Source: JANXUR01 sp038229415 (GTDB taxonomy: Bacteria; Acidobacteriota; Terriglobia; Terriglobales; Acidobacteriaceae). From it: a DNA stretch of 64,000 nt. Made by a program: the position numbers and the translations under genes. The notes beneath the pieces were generated by a model that did no database searches, had not been told where the DNA came from, and saw only the letters and a list, made by a program, of their open reading frames with translations. This document shows, one piece after another, positions 49,948 through 59,300 of this stretch (within the stretch, counting starts at the first letter, position 1; the number at the start of each line of letters is the position of its first letter). The DNA lies in NCBI GenBank assembly GCA_038229415.1, contig JBBROM010000001.1, forward strand, positions 1-64,000, given 5' to 3'.

Positions 49948-52068
49948 ATGGCTCGCTTTGCACGCCAACTTAAAGTCCCCGCAGTGCGGCTGGCTGCCGC
50001 GCAGTGGACGATGCTTGCCATCTTCCTGATTCTGGGCTTCGGCTTGTGGCGGCTGCAGGTGATGAATAGCGGCCACTACGCCGAGTTGGCGGAGCAGAAC
50101 CGGGTGCGCACGGTGCCCATCCTTGCACCTCGCGGCAAGATTGTGGACCGCGAAGGCCGCACGATTGTGGATAACTATCCATCGTTCAGCGTGCTGCTGG
50201 TGCGCGATACCGGACATGATCTTGCGGCGGACGCGGATGGCATTGCCGCTGGCCTGAACATGGACGCGAACGTGATTCGCGAACGGGTGAAGCGTTCGGC
50301 CAGCATGCCGTCGTATGAGCCGATCTTTTTGAAGGACGACATCACTCCCAACGAACTAGCGTTCATCGAGTCGCATCGCAACGAACTACCCGAGCTGGAA
50401 ACCATCATGGTGCACCGGCGGCTGTATCCCAAGAACGGATTTGCCGCGCACCTGATCGGCTACGTCGGCGAAGTCAGCGAGCAGATGCTGAACCAGCCGC
50501 AGTGGGAGTTCTACAACTCCGGCGACGTAGTGGGCATTACGGGTGTGGAGCGGCAGTACAATCGCTGGCTGGCTGGAACCAACGGGGAGCGCCGGGCCAT
50601 CGTCAACAGCCATGGGCGCGAAGTCGGGCGGCTGGATGAGACACCGGCAGTCGCCGGCAATGCGCTCAAGCTGACGCTTGATATTGACATGCAGATCGCT
50701 GCCGAAGAGGCGCTGGGCGATAAGAATGGCGCGGTGGTGGCGATGGATCCGCGCAACGGCGACATTCTGGCGATGGTGAGCCGTCCCACGTTCGATCCCA
50801 ACGATTTTGCGGTGAAGATTTCCAGCAATCAGTGGAATGCGCTGGTGACTGATCCCACCAAGCCGCTGCTGAACAAGGCGATTCAGGCGCAGTTGGCGCC
50901 GGGTTCGGTGTTCAAGATCATTATGGCGGCGGCGGGGACGCATGAAGGTATTGCGCAAACTCTGCATGCGAACTGTGGTGGTGGCGGCGTATTTTACGGA
51001 CGCTACTTCAAATGCTGGGTGCAGGCCGAGCATCGCACCCATGGTGGTGTGGATTTGAGCAAGGGCATCTTCCAGTCGTGCGACGTTTTCTTTTACACGC
51101 TGGCCGAGAAGCTGGGCATCAACAAGATCGCGGACTATGCTTCGCAGGCGGGGTTGGGCAAGAAGACAGGGATTGACCTGCCACAGGAAGTCACCGGCAC
51201 CATGCCTAGCGAAGAGTGGAAGCTGCGGACGTTCCACGAGAAATGGTATGCGGGCGAAACGATCTCGGTGGGGATTGGGCAGGGCGCAGTGGCAACAACG
51301 CCGATTCAACTGGTGCGTGCGATTGGCGGTATTGCCAACGGGGGAGTGTTGCGGCGTCCGCATGTGGTGGCGATGGATCAGTTTGGCTCCGAGGGCGGCG
51401 ATGCGTACAAGCCACAAAGCGATCAGCCGGAAGAAGTGAAGATTCCGCTGGAGCAGGCCGACTGGGAGCGGATTACCGATGCGATGAGTGAGGTGGTTGG
51501 TCCGCTGGGTACGGCGAACAGCGCGCACCTGCCGGGGATAGATTTCGCGGGCAAGACGGGCAGCGCGCAGACCGTGAGCAACGACTACAAAAAGAAGGCG
51601 GGGGGCGGGGCCAAGTTCAAGGACAACGGATGGTTCGCCGGAGTGACGCCAAGGCGGAATCCTGAGATTGCGGTGGCCGTGCTGATTGAGCAGGGTGAGC
51701 ACGGCTACCTCGCGGCCCGTATTGCCAGTCAAGTGATCAAGGCCTACGTGGAAAAAAAGAAAAAGCGCGAAGCGCAGAGTGGGACGCCGCCGGGGGCGAC
51801 TTCACCGGCTCCGGTGACGAATACGACGCGGAATGGCGCAGGTGCGACAGACAGCATAAACGCAGCGAGTGAAGTGGAGATCACGGGCATCTGGGGTGAT
51901 CCGCAGGCGGCGGAGGAGTTGAAGGGCACGCCAACCACTTCGTCAAAGAAGCGCAAGAAGGGTGATGACGACGAGCATCATATGTTTGGGGGAAGATTCA
52001 AGGTGCCGATTGCATTGGTTTACGGAACTGCTGCTGCGATGACATTTCCGGAGGTCGGCAAGCGATAG
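49948..52068 (+). CDS. mrdA: Penicillin-binding protein 2
   Basis: A 706-residue class B transpeptidase for lateral wall growth. One N-terminal span (QWTMLAIFLILGFGLW), the dimerisation domain (LAPRGKIVDREGRTIVDNYP) and the transpeptidase. The active Ser is S320 in APGSVFKI with K323, then SCD (GIFQSCDVFFY) and the KTG motif in DFAGKTGSAQT. About 120 extra C-terminal residues are low-complexity and end in a hydrophobic stretch (VPIALVYGTAAAMTF). A 'ttgaagag' direct repeat lies just upstream. It is followed by rodA after 2 bp. Confidence 0.96.
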   Translation: MARFARQLKVPAVRLAAAQWTMLAIFLILGFGLWRLQVMNSGHYAELAEQNRVRTVPILAPRGKIVDREGRTIVDNYPSFSVLLVRDTGHDLAADADGIAAGLNMDANVIRERVKRSASMPSYEPIFLKDDITPNELAFIESHRNELPELETIMVHRRLYPKNGFAAHLIGYVGEVSEQMLNQPQWEFYNSGDVVGITGVERQYNRWLAGTNGERRAIVNSHGREVGRLDETPAVAGNALKLTLDIDMQIAAEEALGDKNGAVVAMDPRNGDILAMVSRPTFDPNDFAVKISSNQWNALVTDPTKPLLNKAIQAQLAPGSVFKIIMAAAGTHEGIAQTLHANCGGGGVFYGRYFKCWVQAEHRTHGGVDLSKGIFQSCDVFFYTLAEKLGINKIADYASQAGLGKKTGIDLPQEVTGTMPSEEWKLRTFHEKWYAGETISVGIGQGAVATTPIQLVRAIGGIANGGVLRRPHVVAMDQFGSEGGDAYKPQSDQPEEVKIPLEQADWERITDAMSEVVGPLGTANSAHLPGIDFAGKTGSAQTVSNDYKKKAGGGAKFKDNGWFAGVTPRRNPEIAVAVLIEQGEHGYLAARIASQVIKAYVEKKKKREAQSGTPPGATSPAPVTNTTRNGAGATDSINAASEVEITGIWGDPQAAEELKGTPTTSSKKRKKGDDDEHHMFGGRFKVPIALVYGTAAAMTFPEVGKR

Positions 52069-52070
52069 CT

Positions 52071-53159
52071 ATGGCCCGACTGGCATCCATCCGCGACTTT
52101 GACTGGGGACTGTTGATCTACGTCCTGCTGATCTGCGCCGTAGGCGTGGTGGAGATTCACAGCGCCACGCTGGGCACCAAGTTTGCCGGGTCGGAAGTGA
52201 AGCAGGTGTACTGGATTCTGGCTGGATTGGTGGGCATGTACGTGATGAGCAACATCAGCTATCACGCGCTGCTCGACCGGGTGCCGTGGATGTATGGGGT
52301 TGCGCTGGCGGCGCTGTTGGCGGTGAAGGTGTTTGGAGCGACCGCGCTGGGCGCGAAGAGATGGATACGGTTGCCGGGCGGCGGACACTTTCAGCCATCG
52401 GAATGGGTGAAGCTGATTTTGATTCTGGCGATGGCCAAGTATTTCTCGGACAATCGCAGTACTGAGCTGAGCTGGATGGATTTCATCAAGGCGGGGACGC
52501 TGGTCGGTTTGCCGATGTTACTGGTGCTGGCGCAGCCGGATTTGGGCACGGCCCTGACCTACGTGCCAGTGGCGATTATGGGTCTGTTTTTGGGCGGATT
52601 GCGCTGGAAGCAGGCGGGGATTGTGCTACTGGTGGTGCTGGCCGTACTTCCTGTGGCCTACTTCAAGCTCAAGCCGTATCAGCGGGAGCGGCTGACCAGC
52701 TTCGTCTCGCCAGAGGCGGATGCCAAGGGTTCGGGCTACCAGGTGACGCAGTCGCTGATTGCGGTGGGGTCGGGCGGATTGTGGGGCAGTGGCACCAAGG
52801 GTTCGCAGACGCATCTGTCATATTTGCCGATTCCGCAGACGGACTTTATCTTCGCGGCCTTTGCCGAAGAGCGGGGCTTTGTGGGCGCGATGGCAGTGTT
52901 ATTGCTATACTTTTTAGTGCTGATGCGTTTGACCAGCCATGCCCAGACGGCGCCTGACCGCGCCGGGACGTTCATCGTAATGGGCGTCTTCGCGGTACTT
53001 GCTTTCCACATTCTGGTCAATGTCGGCATGGTGGTAGGGTTTATGCCTGTCACCGGTATTCCGCTGCCGCTCATGAGCTATGGCGGGTCGTCGGTGTTGT
53101 TTATGTTTCTGGCATTGGGCATTGTGATGAATGTGCGTATGCGCCGGTTTGTCAGTTAA
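52071..53159 (+). CDS. rodA: Peptidoglycan glycosyltransferase RodA
   Basis: A 362-residue SEDS-family glycosyltransferase with about ten spans that polymerises lipid II together with PBP2. Motifs: LLIYVLLICAVGVVEIHSAT, GAKRWIRLPGGGHFQPSEWVK, LAQPDLGTALTYVPVA (catalytic Asp), QSLIAVGSGGLWGSGTKGSQ and TGIPLPLMSYGGSSVLFMF. It starts 2 bp after mrdA, so the pair is tightly coupled. Confidence 0.97.
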   Translation: MARLASIRDFDWGLLIYVLLICAVGVVEIHSATLGTKFAGSEVKQVYWILAGLVGMYVMSNISYHALLDRVPWMYGVALAALLAVKVFGATALGAKRWIRLPGGGHFQPSEWVKLILILAMAKYFSDNRSTELSWMDFIKAGTLVGLPMLLVLAQPDLGTALTYVPVAIMGLFLGGLRWKQAGIVLLVVLAVLPVAYFKLKPYQRERLTSFVSPEADAKGSGYQVTQSLIAVGSGGLWGSGTKGSQTHLSYLPIPQTDFIFAAFAEERGFVGAMAVLLLYFLVLMRLTSHAQTAPDRAGTFIVMGVFAVLAFHILVNVGMVVGFMPVTGIPLPLMSYGGSSVLFMFLALGIVMNVRMRRFVS

Positions 53160-53710
53160 GCTGCTCTGAGTTGCATTGAGCGGCAAAGCGCGTTGGGATG
53201 GGCCGGACTGGAGTCCGGCGGAGCAGGGTTTTGCGTAGGACGTTTTCAGGCGGTGCGGAAGTGCGGCATCGCGGCAAATTTGAGTTGTACCCGTAAGTTA
53301 AGGATTTGAAAGGCTCTGGTTTAGGGCCTGTGCAATAAAAATTACGCCGCCCTCGCGTTTACGAGGGCACACCGGCCGGAACAAACGCCCATATAGTGTG
53401 GCGGAGGCCGGACAGGATTGCAGCCAGACGTTGCCGGGCAGGTAACGGCCCCTTCTTCCCGCAGTAAACGAAGTATGGGAAGGAAGAGCGGTCACAAACC
53501 CCGGAACACAAACTGGCAGTGGTGGAGCGATCAGTTGTGCACGATATGGTTTCATCTGGCGCAAGAGCTTGCTTTCGCGAGTTTTGCGGAGTGAGTGTGA
53601 GCTTGGTGTAGTTGGTTCGTGAGCATCGCCCCGTTTTCAATCCTTCCAGTTAGTCTCGTTCCTTGGCCGGTGCAGCACGGCGTCCGAAAGGCGCCTGCTC
53701 CGGAGTCGCA
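53160..53710 (+). other. 551-bp region between rodA and rng
   Basis: No credible gene. Three hairpins stand out: gccggact/agtccggc (53202-53219) after rodA, ccctcg/cgaggg (53350-53367), and the G/C-rich stretch around 53400-53450 where segments ccggccgg, ggccgg and cggcccc can pair. None of the interspersed repeat families is present. A long structured 5' leader for rng is possible; RNase E genes in other bacteria feed back on their own leader. No terminator with a T-run is seen. Confidence 0.4.
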
Positions 53711-56700
53711 ATGAACAAGGAACTATTTGTCACCTCTACGCCACACGAAACCAAAGTGGCGCTGACCGAGGATGACCAGCTCGCGGAAATCTACCTCGAG
53801 CGCGAAAATGAATACATTCTGGCCGGTTCGGTTTACAAGGGCCGCGTCACCCGTGTGCTGCCAGGCATGCAGTCCGCTTTTGTGGATATTGGCCTGGAAC
53901 GCGATGCTTTCCTCTATGTCTCTGACTTTTTCGAGATGGAAGAGGAGGATGAAGACCTGGAAGCGGCGGTGGCCAAGGCCCGGCCGATTATCCAAGGATC
54001 GTCCAGCGGATCTTCCAGCGCAGCACCTGCGAGTTCCAACGAAATCTCCGAGGTCGAAGAGGAGTTCGAGGAGGAAGGCGATTTCTCGGAAGAGGCTGAC
54101 GTCGAGGACGACGCATCTCTCGAAGTCGTCGAAGAGGTGGAGGCTGCCGAAACGGCGACGACTGGTAATGAGTCGGGGAGCCGTGAGGTTCGCGGACGCC
54201 GACGCCGGGGGCGTCGTGGACGCAGTTCCGCGGATGCGACCCCCGCGCGTACTGAGAGCGAAGCAGACAATGGCCCATCCGAGCAACGAGCTGCTGCGCA
54301 TCCATCCCATCTTTCCCCGGTTGCGGTGGCGACCGCACCTCCCAATTCTTATCAACCCATCGTTATGCCCGGCGAGTCACTCTCCAAGTACCGGAAGGCG
54401 AGCGTGCCTGTGGAAACTGCGGTGGTTGCGGCGGTAGTTGCTGAAGTTCCGCAAGCTGCGGAGCCGCCCGCGACCCCGGTTGAGATGAAGGTAGAAGAAC
54501 CGATGGCAGTTACGCCGAGTGAGGAGACTCTGGTCATACCCATCGCAAAGGCCCGGCGCAAGGCCCCTGCTGCGTATACACCGATGGTGATGCCCGGTGA
54601 GACTCTGGCCAAGTACCGTCGTGTCCGTCCGGAAGGGCAGGAGCAACCTGCTCCGGCAGAGCCCATCCCGGCCCCTGAACCGGTACACGTTGCAGAGCCT
54701 GAGGCGGCCGCGATTCCAGAGACAAGCCATGCCGCGCCTGAGCCCGACGCAGCGGCACCCAGCGCGGGGCATGAGGAAGCGTTAGCTGAGGTTGTTCCGG
54801 CCGAGGTGGAGGCCGCATCCGAGCCGGTGCATCCGTCGCACGAGCCCGCTGTCGCCGAGGAAAATACGCCGAAGCTCACAGAAGATCATGCTCTGGATCC
54901 GGTCACACACTACTCTGACCCGGAAACGATGGTCCGCCGTTCCTATGAGGCTCCGCAGGTAGAAGTCCATGCGGGTGTCCCCGAAGGCAACGTCGCAGAG
55001 AGCGTCACAACAATTCCGGTAGAAGGTGTAACGCAGGAAAGCAGCACAGAGGCTCCGCTCGAAGTGGTGCATGAAGTGCCATCCAGAGAGCCTGAGCTGA
55101 CATCGCATGAGGCTACTCAGTCTTCTGCGGCTAAGGCTTCGAAATCGCGCGTCACCGAACCAGAAAGCGAAACCGAAATCGAATCTGGTGTGGCAGGGAG
55201 CGAGCCGATCACGCAGCACGCCTCGGACGCGCACTCTTATTCGCCGCAATGGATCTTCCATGAACAGACGCCGCATCCTGAATCCGGGAGTGCGGAGGCT
55301 GGGCACACGGGGCATTTCGAGGATGACGAAGACGATGAGCCCCACTTTTCGGAGCTGGTTTCGGCCTTGCCGGCAGATGTTTCCGTGACTGATTTTGTAG
55401 AGCAACGCGCCGAGGCTGAGCGCGAAGAGGCCCGAATTCTTCCGGGCGGCAACATGACCGAAGAAGAAATTGACGAGGAAGAAGCGGAGCTTCGTGCCTA
55501 CGGTGCGGATGTCGAGGATATCGGCTTCGACGAGTTTGAGGAAGAGACGCAAGAGGCGGATGGATTTATTCGAGGCGTCAAGGCCGATACGTTTGGCGAC
55601 GACGACGACGACTTTGAAGGGGAAGACGAGGAAGGCGACGAGGAGGAGGGCGACGAGGAGGAGGGCGACGAGGCAGATGAAGCGCAGGATGAGGCTGAGC
55701 GGCTTGCCGCCGGAGGCTATGAATCTTCCAGCGCCGAAGTGCGTGCTCCGTCGGGTGCCCGCTTCCAGCAACGGGCACGCCGCAGCGGTCAGCGCACCGA
55801 TCGCAATGATCGGGGTGATCGGGGCGGCCAGCGCCGCAGTGGGCCGGGCCGGAGTCCGGGACGCAACAGTGGCGCGCCGCGCCGTTTTAGCGGACGCCGC
55901 GACATGGGGCCGCGTCCGCAGATCGCCGACCTGCTGAAGGAAGGGCAGGAGATCATCGTCCAGATCGCCAAGGAGCCGATTGCCAAAAAGGGTGCGCGCA
56001 TTACCAGCCACATCGCGCTTCCTGGCCGCTTCCTGGTCTATATGCCAACGGTGAATCATGTGGGCGTCTCGCGCAAGATTGCGTCGGATGAAGAGCGCCT
56101 TCGCCTGAAGCGGATTGTGGTGAGCGAGCGCGAAAACGGCACGGGTGGATTCATCGTGCGGACCGCCGCGCAGAACGCGCCGGAAGAAGAACTTCGGGCT
56201 GACATTCGCTTCCTGAAGAACCTGTGGCACGAGATGAAGCAGCGTGCGGAAACGAAGAAGCCGCCAGCGCTGATCTATCACGATTTGAATGTGGTGGAGC
56301 GTGTGTTGCGCGACCAGGTGACGCGCGACTTTACCACGATCTGGGTAGACACGGAAGTTGAGTACGAGCGCATTCTGCGTTTTGCCCAGCGCTTTCAGCC
56401 TTCGCTGGTGAAGCGCATCAAGCTGTGGTCGAAGAACACGCCGTTGTTCGACCAGTTCGGGGTGACGGACGAGTTCAACAAGGCGCTGAAGGCGAAGGTG
56501 TGGCTGAAGAATGGCGGATACATCGTCATCAACCAGACCGAAGCGCTCGTCGCGATTGACGTGAATACTGGCAAGTATGTGGGCAAAACGGCGCGTCTGG
56601 AGGACACCATTACCAAGACGAACGTGGAAGCCTGCGCGGAAATTGTGCGGCAGATTCGGCTGAGGGATTTAGGTGGCATCATCATCCTCGACTTTATTGA

Positions 56701-57115
56701 CATGGACGAGCGGCGCAACCGGGCCAAGGTGATGCAGGCGCTGGAAGAGGCGATGAAGAACGACCGCGCGCCCTCCAAAATTCTGCAGTTCAACGACTTC
56801 GGGCTGGTGGCGATTACGCGTAAGCGGGTCAAGCAGTCGCTGGAACGCACGGTGGGCTCTTCGTGCGAATACTGCGTGGGCACGGGATACGTGAAGTCGG
56901 TGACCACGGTGTGCAACGAGATTTACGTGGAGATGCGCAAGATTGCGCATCAGTTGACGCGCAGTGATGTGATGTTGCGAGTGCATCCGGAAGTGGGCAA
57001 GATGTTGAAGTCCAACAACGGGCGCTGGATTCAGGAGCTGGAAGAACTGACTTCCAAGACGGTGATTGTGAAGGGCGATCCGCTGGTGCACCAGGAGCAG
57101 TTCGACATCAACTAG
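53711..57115 (+). CDS. rng: Rne/Rng-family ribonuclease with giant acidic insert
   Basis: A 1134-residue RNase G/E homologue, about twice the normal core. The start MNKELFVTSTPHETKVALTE begins the fold. The S1 domain opens (YKGRVTRVLPGMQSAFVDIG, FLYVSDFFE) and is then interrupted by about 655 disordered residues (about 76-730) rich in Glu, Asp, Pro, Ala. S1 resumes at GPRPQIADLLKEGQEIIVQI. Catalytic residues are D950 (AIDVNTGKYVG) and D994/D997 (ILDFIDMDE); the Zn-link is C1052-EY-C1055. The insert holds two near-identical motifs, Y214-QPIVMPGESLSKY and Y289-TPMVMPGETLAKY. Rng processes rRNA and mRNA. A terminator follows. Confidence 0.95.
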   Translation: MNKELFVTSTPHETKVALTEDDQLAEIYLERENEYILAGSVYKGRVTRVLPGMQSAFVDIGLERDAFLYVSDFFEMEEEDEDLEAAVAKARPIIQGSSSGSSSAAPASSNEISEVEEEFEEEGDFSEEADVEDDASLEVVEEVEAAETATTGNESGSREVRGRRRRGRRGRSSADATPARTESEADNGPSEQRAAAHPSHLSPVAVATAPPNSYQPIVMPGESLSKYRKASVPVETAVVAAVVAEVPQAAEPPATPVEMKVEEPMAVTPSEETLVIPIAKARRKAPAAYTPMVMPGETLAKYRRVRPEGQEQPAPAEPIPAPEPVHVAEPEAAAIPETSHAAPEPDAAAPSAGHEEALAEVVPAEVEAASEPVHPSHEPAVAEENTPKLTEDHALDPVTHYSDPETMVRRSYEAPQVEVHAGVPEGNVAESVTTIPVEGVTQESSTEAPLEVVHEVPSREPELTSHEATQSSAAKASKSRVTEPESETEIESGVAGSEPITQHASDAHSYSPQWIFHEQTPHPESGSAEAGHTGHFEDDEDDEPHFSELVSALPADVSVTDFVEQRAEAEREEARILPGGNMTEEEIDEEEAELRAYGADVEDIGFDEFEEETQEADGFIRGVKADTFGDDDDDFEGEDEEGDEEEGDEEEGDEADEAQDEAERLAAGGYESSSAEVRAPSGARFQQRARRSGQRTDRNDRGDRGGQRRSGPGRSPGRNSGAPRRFSGRRDMGPRPQIADLLKEGQEIIVQIAKEPIAKKGARITSHIALPGRFLVYMPTVNHVGVSRKIASDEERLRLKRIVVSERENGTGGFIVRTAAQNAPEEELRADIRFLKNLWHEMKQRAETKKPPALIYHDLNVVERVLRDQVTRDFTTIWVDTEVEYERILRFAQRFQPSLVKRIKLWSKNTPLFDQFGVTDEFNKALKAKVWLKNGGYIVINQTEALVAIDVNTGKYVGKTARLEDTITKTNVEACAEIVRQIRLRDLGGIIILDFIDMDERRNRAKVMQALEEAMKNDRAPSKILQFNDFGLVAITRKRVKQSLERTVGSSCEYCVGTGYVKSVTTVCNEIYVEMRKIAHQLTRSDVMLRVHPEVGKMLKSNNGRWIQELEELTSKTVIVKGDPLVHQEQFDIN

Positions 57116-57136
57116 CATTAGAATCAGCACAGAATG

Positions 57137-57167
57137 CGGGCCGGGGGAGTATCCTCCGGCCCGTTTT
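57137..57167 (+). terminator. Intrinsic terminator after rng
   Basis: Stem cgggccggggga / cctccggcccg with loop gtat, followed by tttt, 21 bp after the stop. Confidence 0.88.
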
Positions 57168-57328
57168 CATTTGGCGGAATCCCTTGGCATACGTCCTTTT
57201 CCTCGGTTTCTCCGGTAACCGTCTCCGTACCTTCGTGATTTAGCCGAGCTTTGCGCCTGCCGATTAGTCTCATGTGAGGCAGTAGCGATTTGCCGCCGTA
57301 TGCAGTGCGGCAGGGAGGTGGGTTTGGT

Positions 57329-57523
57329 ATGGCGGAAGCGCGGGAAGTGATGAATTTGCGGGAGGCGTCGGATTATTTAGGGGTGAGTCCGGACGCTTTG
57401 TACAAGTACCTGGCGGAAGGCCGGATTCCGGCGTTTAAGCTGGGCAACCGCTGGAAGTTCAAGAAGTCTCGTCTGGATGCGTGGATGGAGCAGCAGAGCG
57501 CGACCACGAGCAGCGAGGGCTAG
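57329..57523 (+). CDS. Small excisionase/BldC-type HTH protein
   Basis: A 64-residue single-domain HTH_17 protein (NLREASDYLGVSPDALYKYL, AEGRIPAFKLGNRWKFKKSR). This winged-helix form is used by excisionases and BldC-type developmental regulators. The ATG at 57329 follows GGGAGGTG. It lies only 9 bp before pilM, so it should be the first gene of the pilus operon and could regulate it. No recombinase is near. Confidence 0.88.
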   Translation: MAEAREVMNLREASDYLGVSPDALYKYLAEGRIPAFKLGNRWKFKKSRLDAWMEQQSATTSSEG

Positions 57524-57532
57524 CGAAGAGAC

Positions 57533-58663
57533 ATGGCATTCCCCGCAAACCTATTCCGCAAGAAAAAGACGCTGGCCGGGCTCGATGTGGGTTCGTCGGC
57601 CGTGAAGGTGGCCGAACTACGCCGCGGCCGGGGTGGGCTGGAACTATTGCATGTAGGCCTGGAGGCGATTCCAGCGGATGTCGTAGTGGATTCGACGGTG
57701 GCAGACTGCGCCACGCTAGCGCATGCCATTGCGCGGTTGCTGGAGGAGTCGGAAGTGGAAACGCGCTCGCTGGCAACCGGAGTGAGCGGGAACTCGGTGA
57801 TTGTGCGCAAGCTGACATTGCCTGCGTTGCCCGAGCCGCAATTGGGTGATGCTGTGTTGCGTGAGGCTGGGCAGCACTTGCCGTTTGGGCTCGACGAAGT
57901 AGACCTTGACTATCACGTCCTATTCGATCCCAGAGATCCGCGCGAGCCGGGTCATGCTCCCGCTGCCACGGTAGGCAAGCCGGGGCGCGGGCAGGACGTT
58001 GCCGGGCAAACCATGGACGTATTGCTGTGCGCGGCACGCAAAGAAAAAATCCTCAGTTATGGACATGTGCTGGCCTTGGCGGGCTGCACGGCTGAGATTG
58101 TGGATCTGGACGTGCTTGCGCTACAGAATTGTTATGAGTATAACTACCAGCCCGCGGAAGGCTTGGTCGTGGCTCTGCTGAACATTGGCAACTACACGCT
58201 GAACCTGAGCGTGATGTGCGGCACGCAGCCACTGTTTACCCGCGACATCGCGATCGGCGGTCACCAGTACACTGACGCCCTGCAAAAAGAATTCGACCTG
58301 AGCGAGGAAGAGGCGGAGCTCGCCAAACTGGGCAAGGCCGCACATCCGGATGCCGAGGCAGTGTCTGCGGTACTGCGACAGGTGAACCAGATTGTGGCGC
58401 AGGAGGTGCGCAAGACTCTGGACTTTGCCCGCATGACGGTGGGTGATGCTATGGAACGGATGTATCTGTCTGGCGGCGGAGCGCGCATTCCTGGATTGGC
58501 GGCGGCACTGGAAAAAGAGTTTGGCGTGGCGGTGGAGAGTCTCAATCCCTTTCTCCGTATTGCAGCGCCGGGCAAAGGTCGAGCGGCTGCAGTGGTGGCC
58601 GGGCATCCCGAGCAGTTTGCGGTGGCGATGGGCTTGGCCCTCAGGAGTTTTGATACAGCATGA
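57533..58663 (+). CDS. pilM: Type IV pilus assembly protein PilM
   Basis: A 376-residue actin-like cytoplasmic ATPase of the pilus alignment subcomplex. Motifs: LAGLDVGSSAVKVAELRRGR, LNIGNYTLNLSVMCGTQPLF, TRDIAIGGHQYTDALQKEF and MYLSGGGARIPGLAAALEK. PilM binds the PilN N-terminus. The stop overlaps the pilN ATG (ATGA). Confidence 0.95.
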   Translation: MAFPANLFRKKKTLAGLDVGSSAVKVAELRRGRGGLELLHVGLEAIPADVVVDSTVADCATLAHAIARLLEESEVETRSLATGVSGNSVIVRKLTLPALPEPQLGDAVLREAGQHLPFGLDEVDLDYHVLFDPRDPREPGHAPAATVGKPGRGQDVAGQTMDVLLCAARKEKILSYGHVLALAGCTAEIVDLDVLALQNCYEYNYQPAEGLVVALLNIGNYTLNLSVMCGTQPLFTRDIAIGGHQYTDALQKEFDLSEEEAELAKLGKAAHPDAEAVSAVLRQVNQIVAQEVRKTLDFARMTVGDAMERMYLSGGGARIPGLAAALEKEFGVAVESLNPFLRIAAPGKGRAAAVVAGHPEQFAVAMGLALRSFDTA

Positions 58664-59232
58664 TTCGCATTAACTTACTGGCGGCAGGAGCAGGGGCAGC
58701 GGAACATCACCGCGCCATGACGGTGGCTCCGAATCCGCAGGCAATGCGACCGTTCCTGCTGGCGGCTGCGCTCGCGGCGACGGCGAATATCGGTTACTAC
58801 TTCGTGTTGCAGCAGCAGGCTTTGGAATTGGCACAGAAGACGCTGGTGGAGCAGGCGCATAACCAGCAGTTGGCACAGGTGAAGGCACGCTTTTTGGCAC
58901 GGCAAAAAGAGGCGGAAGAGTACAAGCGCCGGGTGGAAGTGATTGAGCAGTTGCGCGCGGCGCAGGCAGGGCCCGCCTCGCTACTCGACTTGCTAGGCGA
59001 CACCGTCAGTGCAAACCGACTGGTCTGGCTGAGTGCGGTGAAAGACAACGGCACCAGCATTGACATGAACGGGCAAGCCAGCACGCCGGAGGCACTCTCG
59101 GAATTGATCGCGCATTTGCAGCGCTCCGGCTACTTCCGCGCAGTTGAGATTCACGAGTCGTATCAGGACAGTGGGGGCACCGCGTCGGCACCCTACCAGT
59201 TCTCCTTGAGTTGTGAAAAAGGGAAGGTGTAG
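58660..59232 (+). CDS. pilN: Type IV pilus assembly protein PilN
   Basis: A 190-residue bitopic protein: the conserved start MIRINLLAAGAG (which docks on PilM), one span (PFLLAAALAATANIGYYFV), a coiled coil (ARFLARQKEAEEYKRRVEV) and a small ferredoxin-like periplasmic domain (DNGTSIDMNGQASTPEALSE). It overlaps pilM by 4 bp. Confidence 0.93.
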   Translation: MIRINLLAAGAGAAEHHRAMTVAPNPQAMRPFLLAAALAATANIGYYFVLQQQALELAQKTLVEQAHNQQLAQVKARFLARQKEAEEYKRRVEVIEQLRAAQAGPASLLDLLGDTVSANRLVWLSAVKDNGTSIDMNGQASTPEALSELIAHLQRSGYFRAVEIHESYQDSGGTASAPYQFSLSCEKGKV

Positions 59233-59300
59233 GCGAGGCTTCGCCAGAAATGGTTGGCGCCAAGATTGAAACAAGCAAGATTGAAACAAGGTTGAAAAAG

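Noticed and set aside
50386..51732. 448-residue minus-strand frame opposite mrdA
   Set aside because: Shadow of the transpeptidase; no domain recognisable.
53340..53470. Possible RNase P or other structured RNA gene
   Set aside because: GC-rich hairpins are present but the conserved core sequences of RNase P RNA or tmRNA are not visible.
53298..53640. Minus-strand frames between rodA and rng
   Set aside because: No ribosome site, no recognisable motif, and orientation against the operon; better seen as leader or spacer.
54782..56281. 499-residue minus-strand frame opposite rng
   Set aside because: Antisense shadow of the acidic insert; Leu/Arg/Val-rich without motifs.
57329..57523. HTH gene as a phage/integrative element excisionase
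   Set aside because: No integrase, attachment site or other mobile gene is near; it is coupled to pilM.
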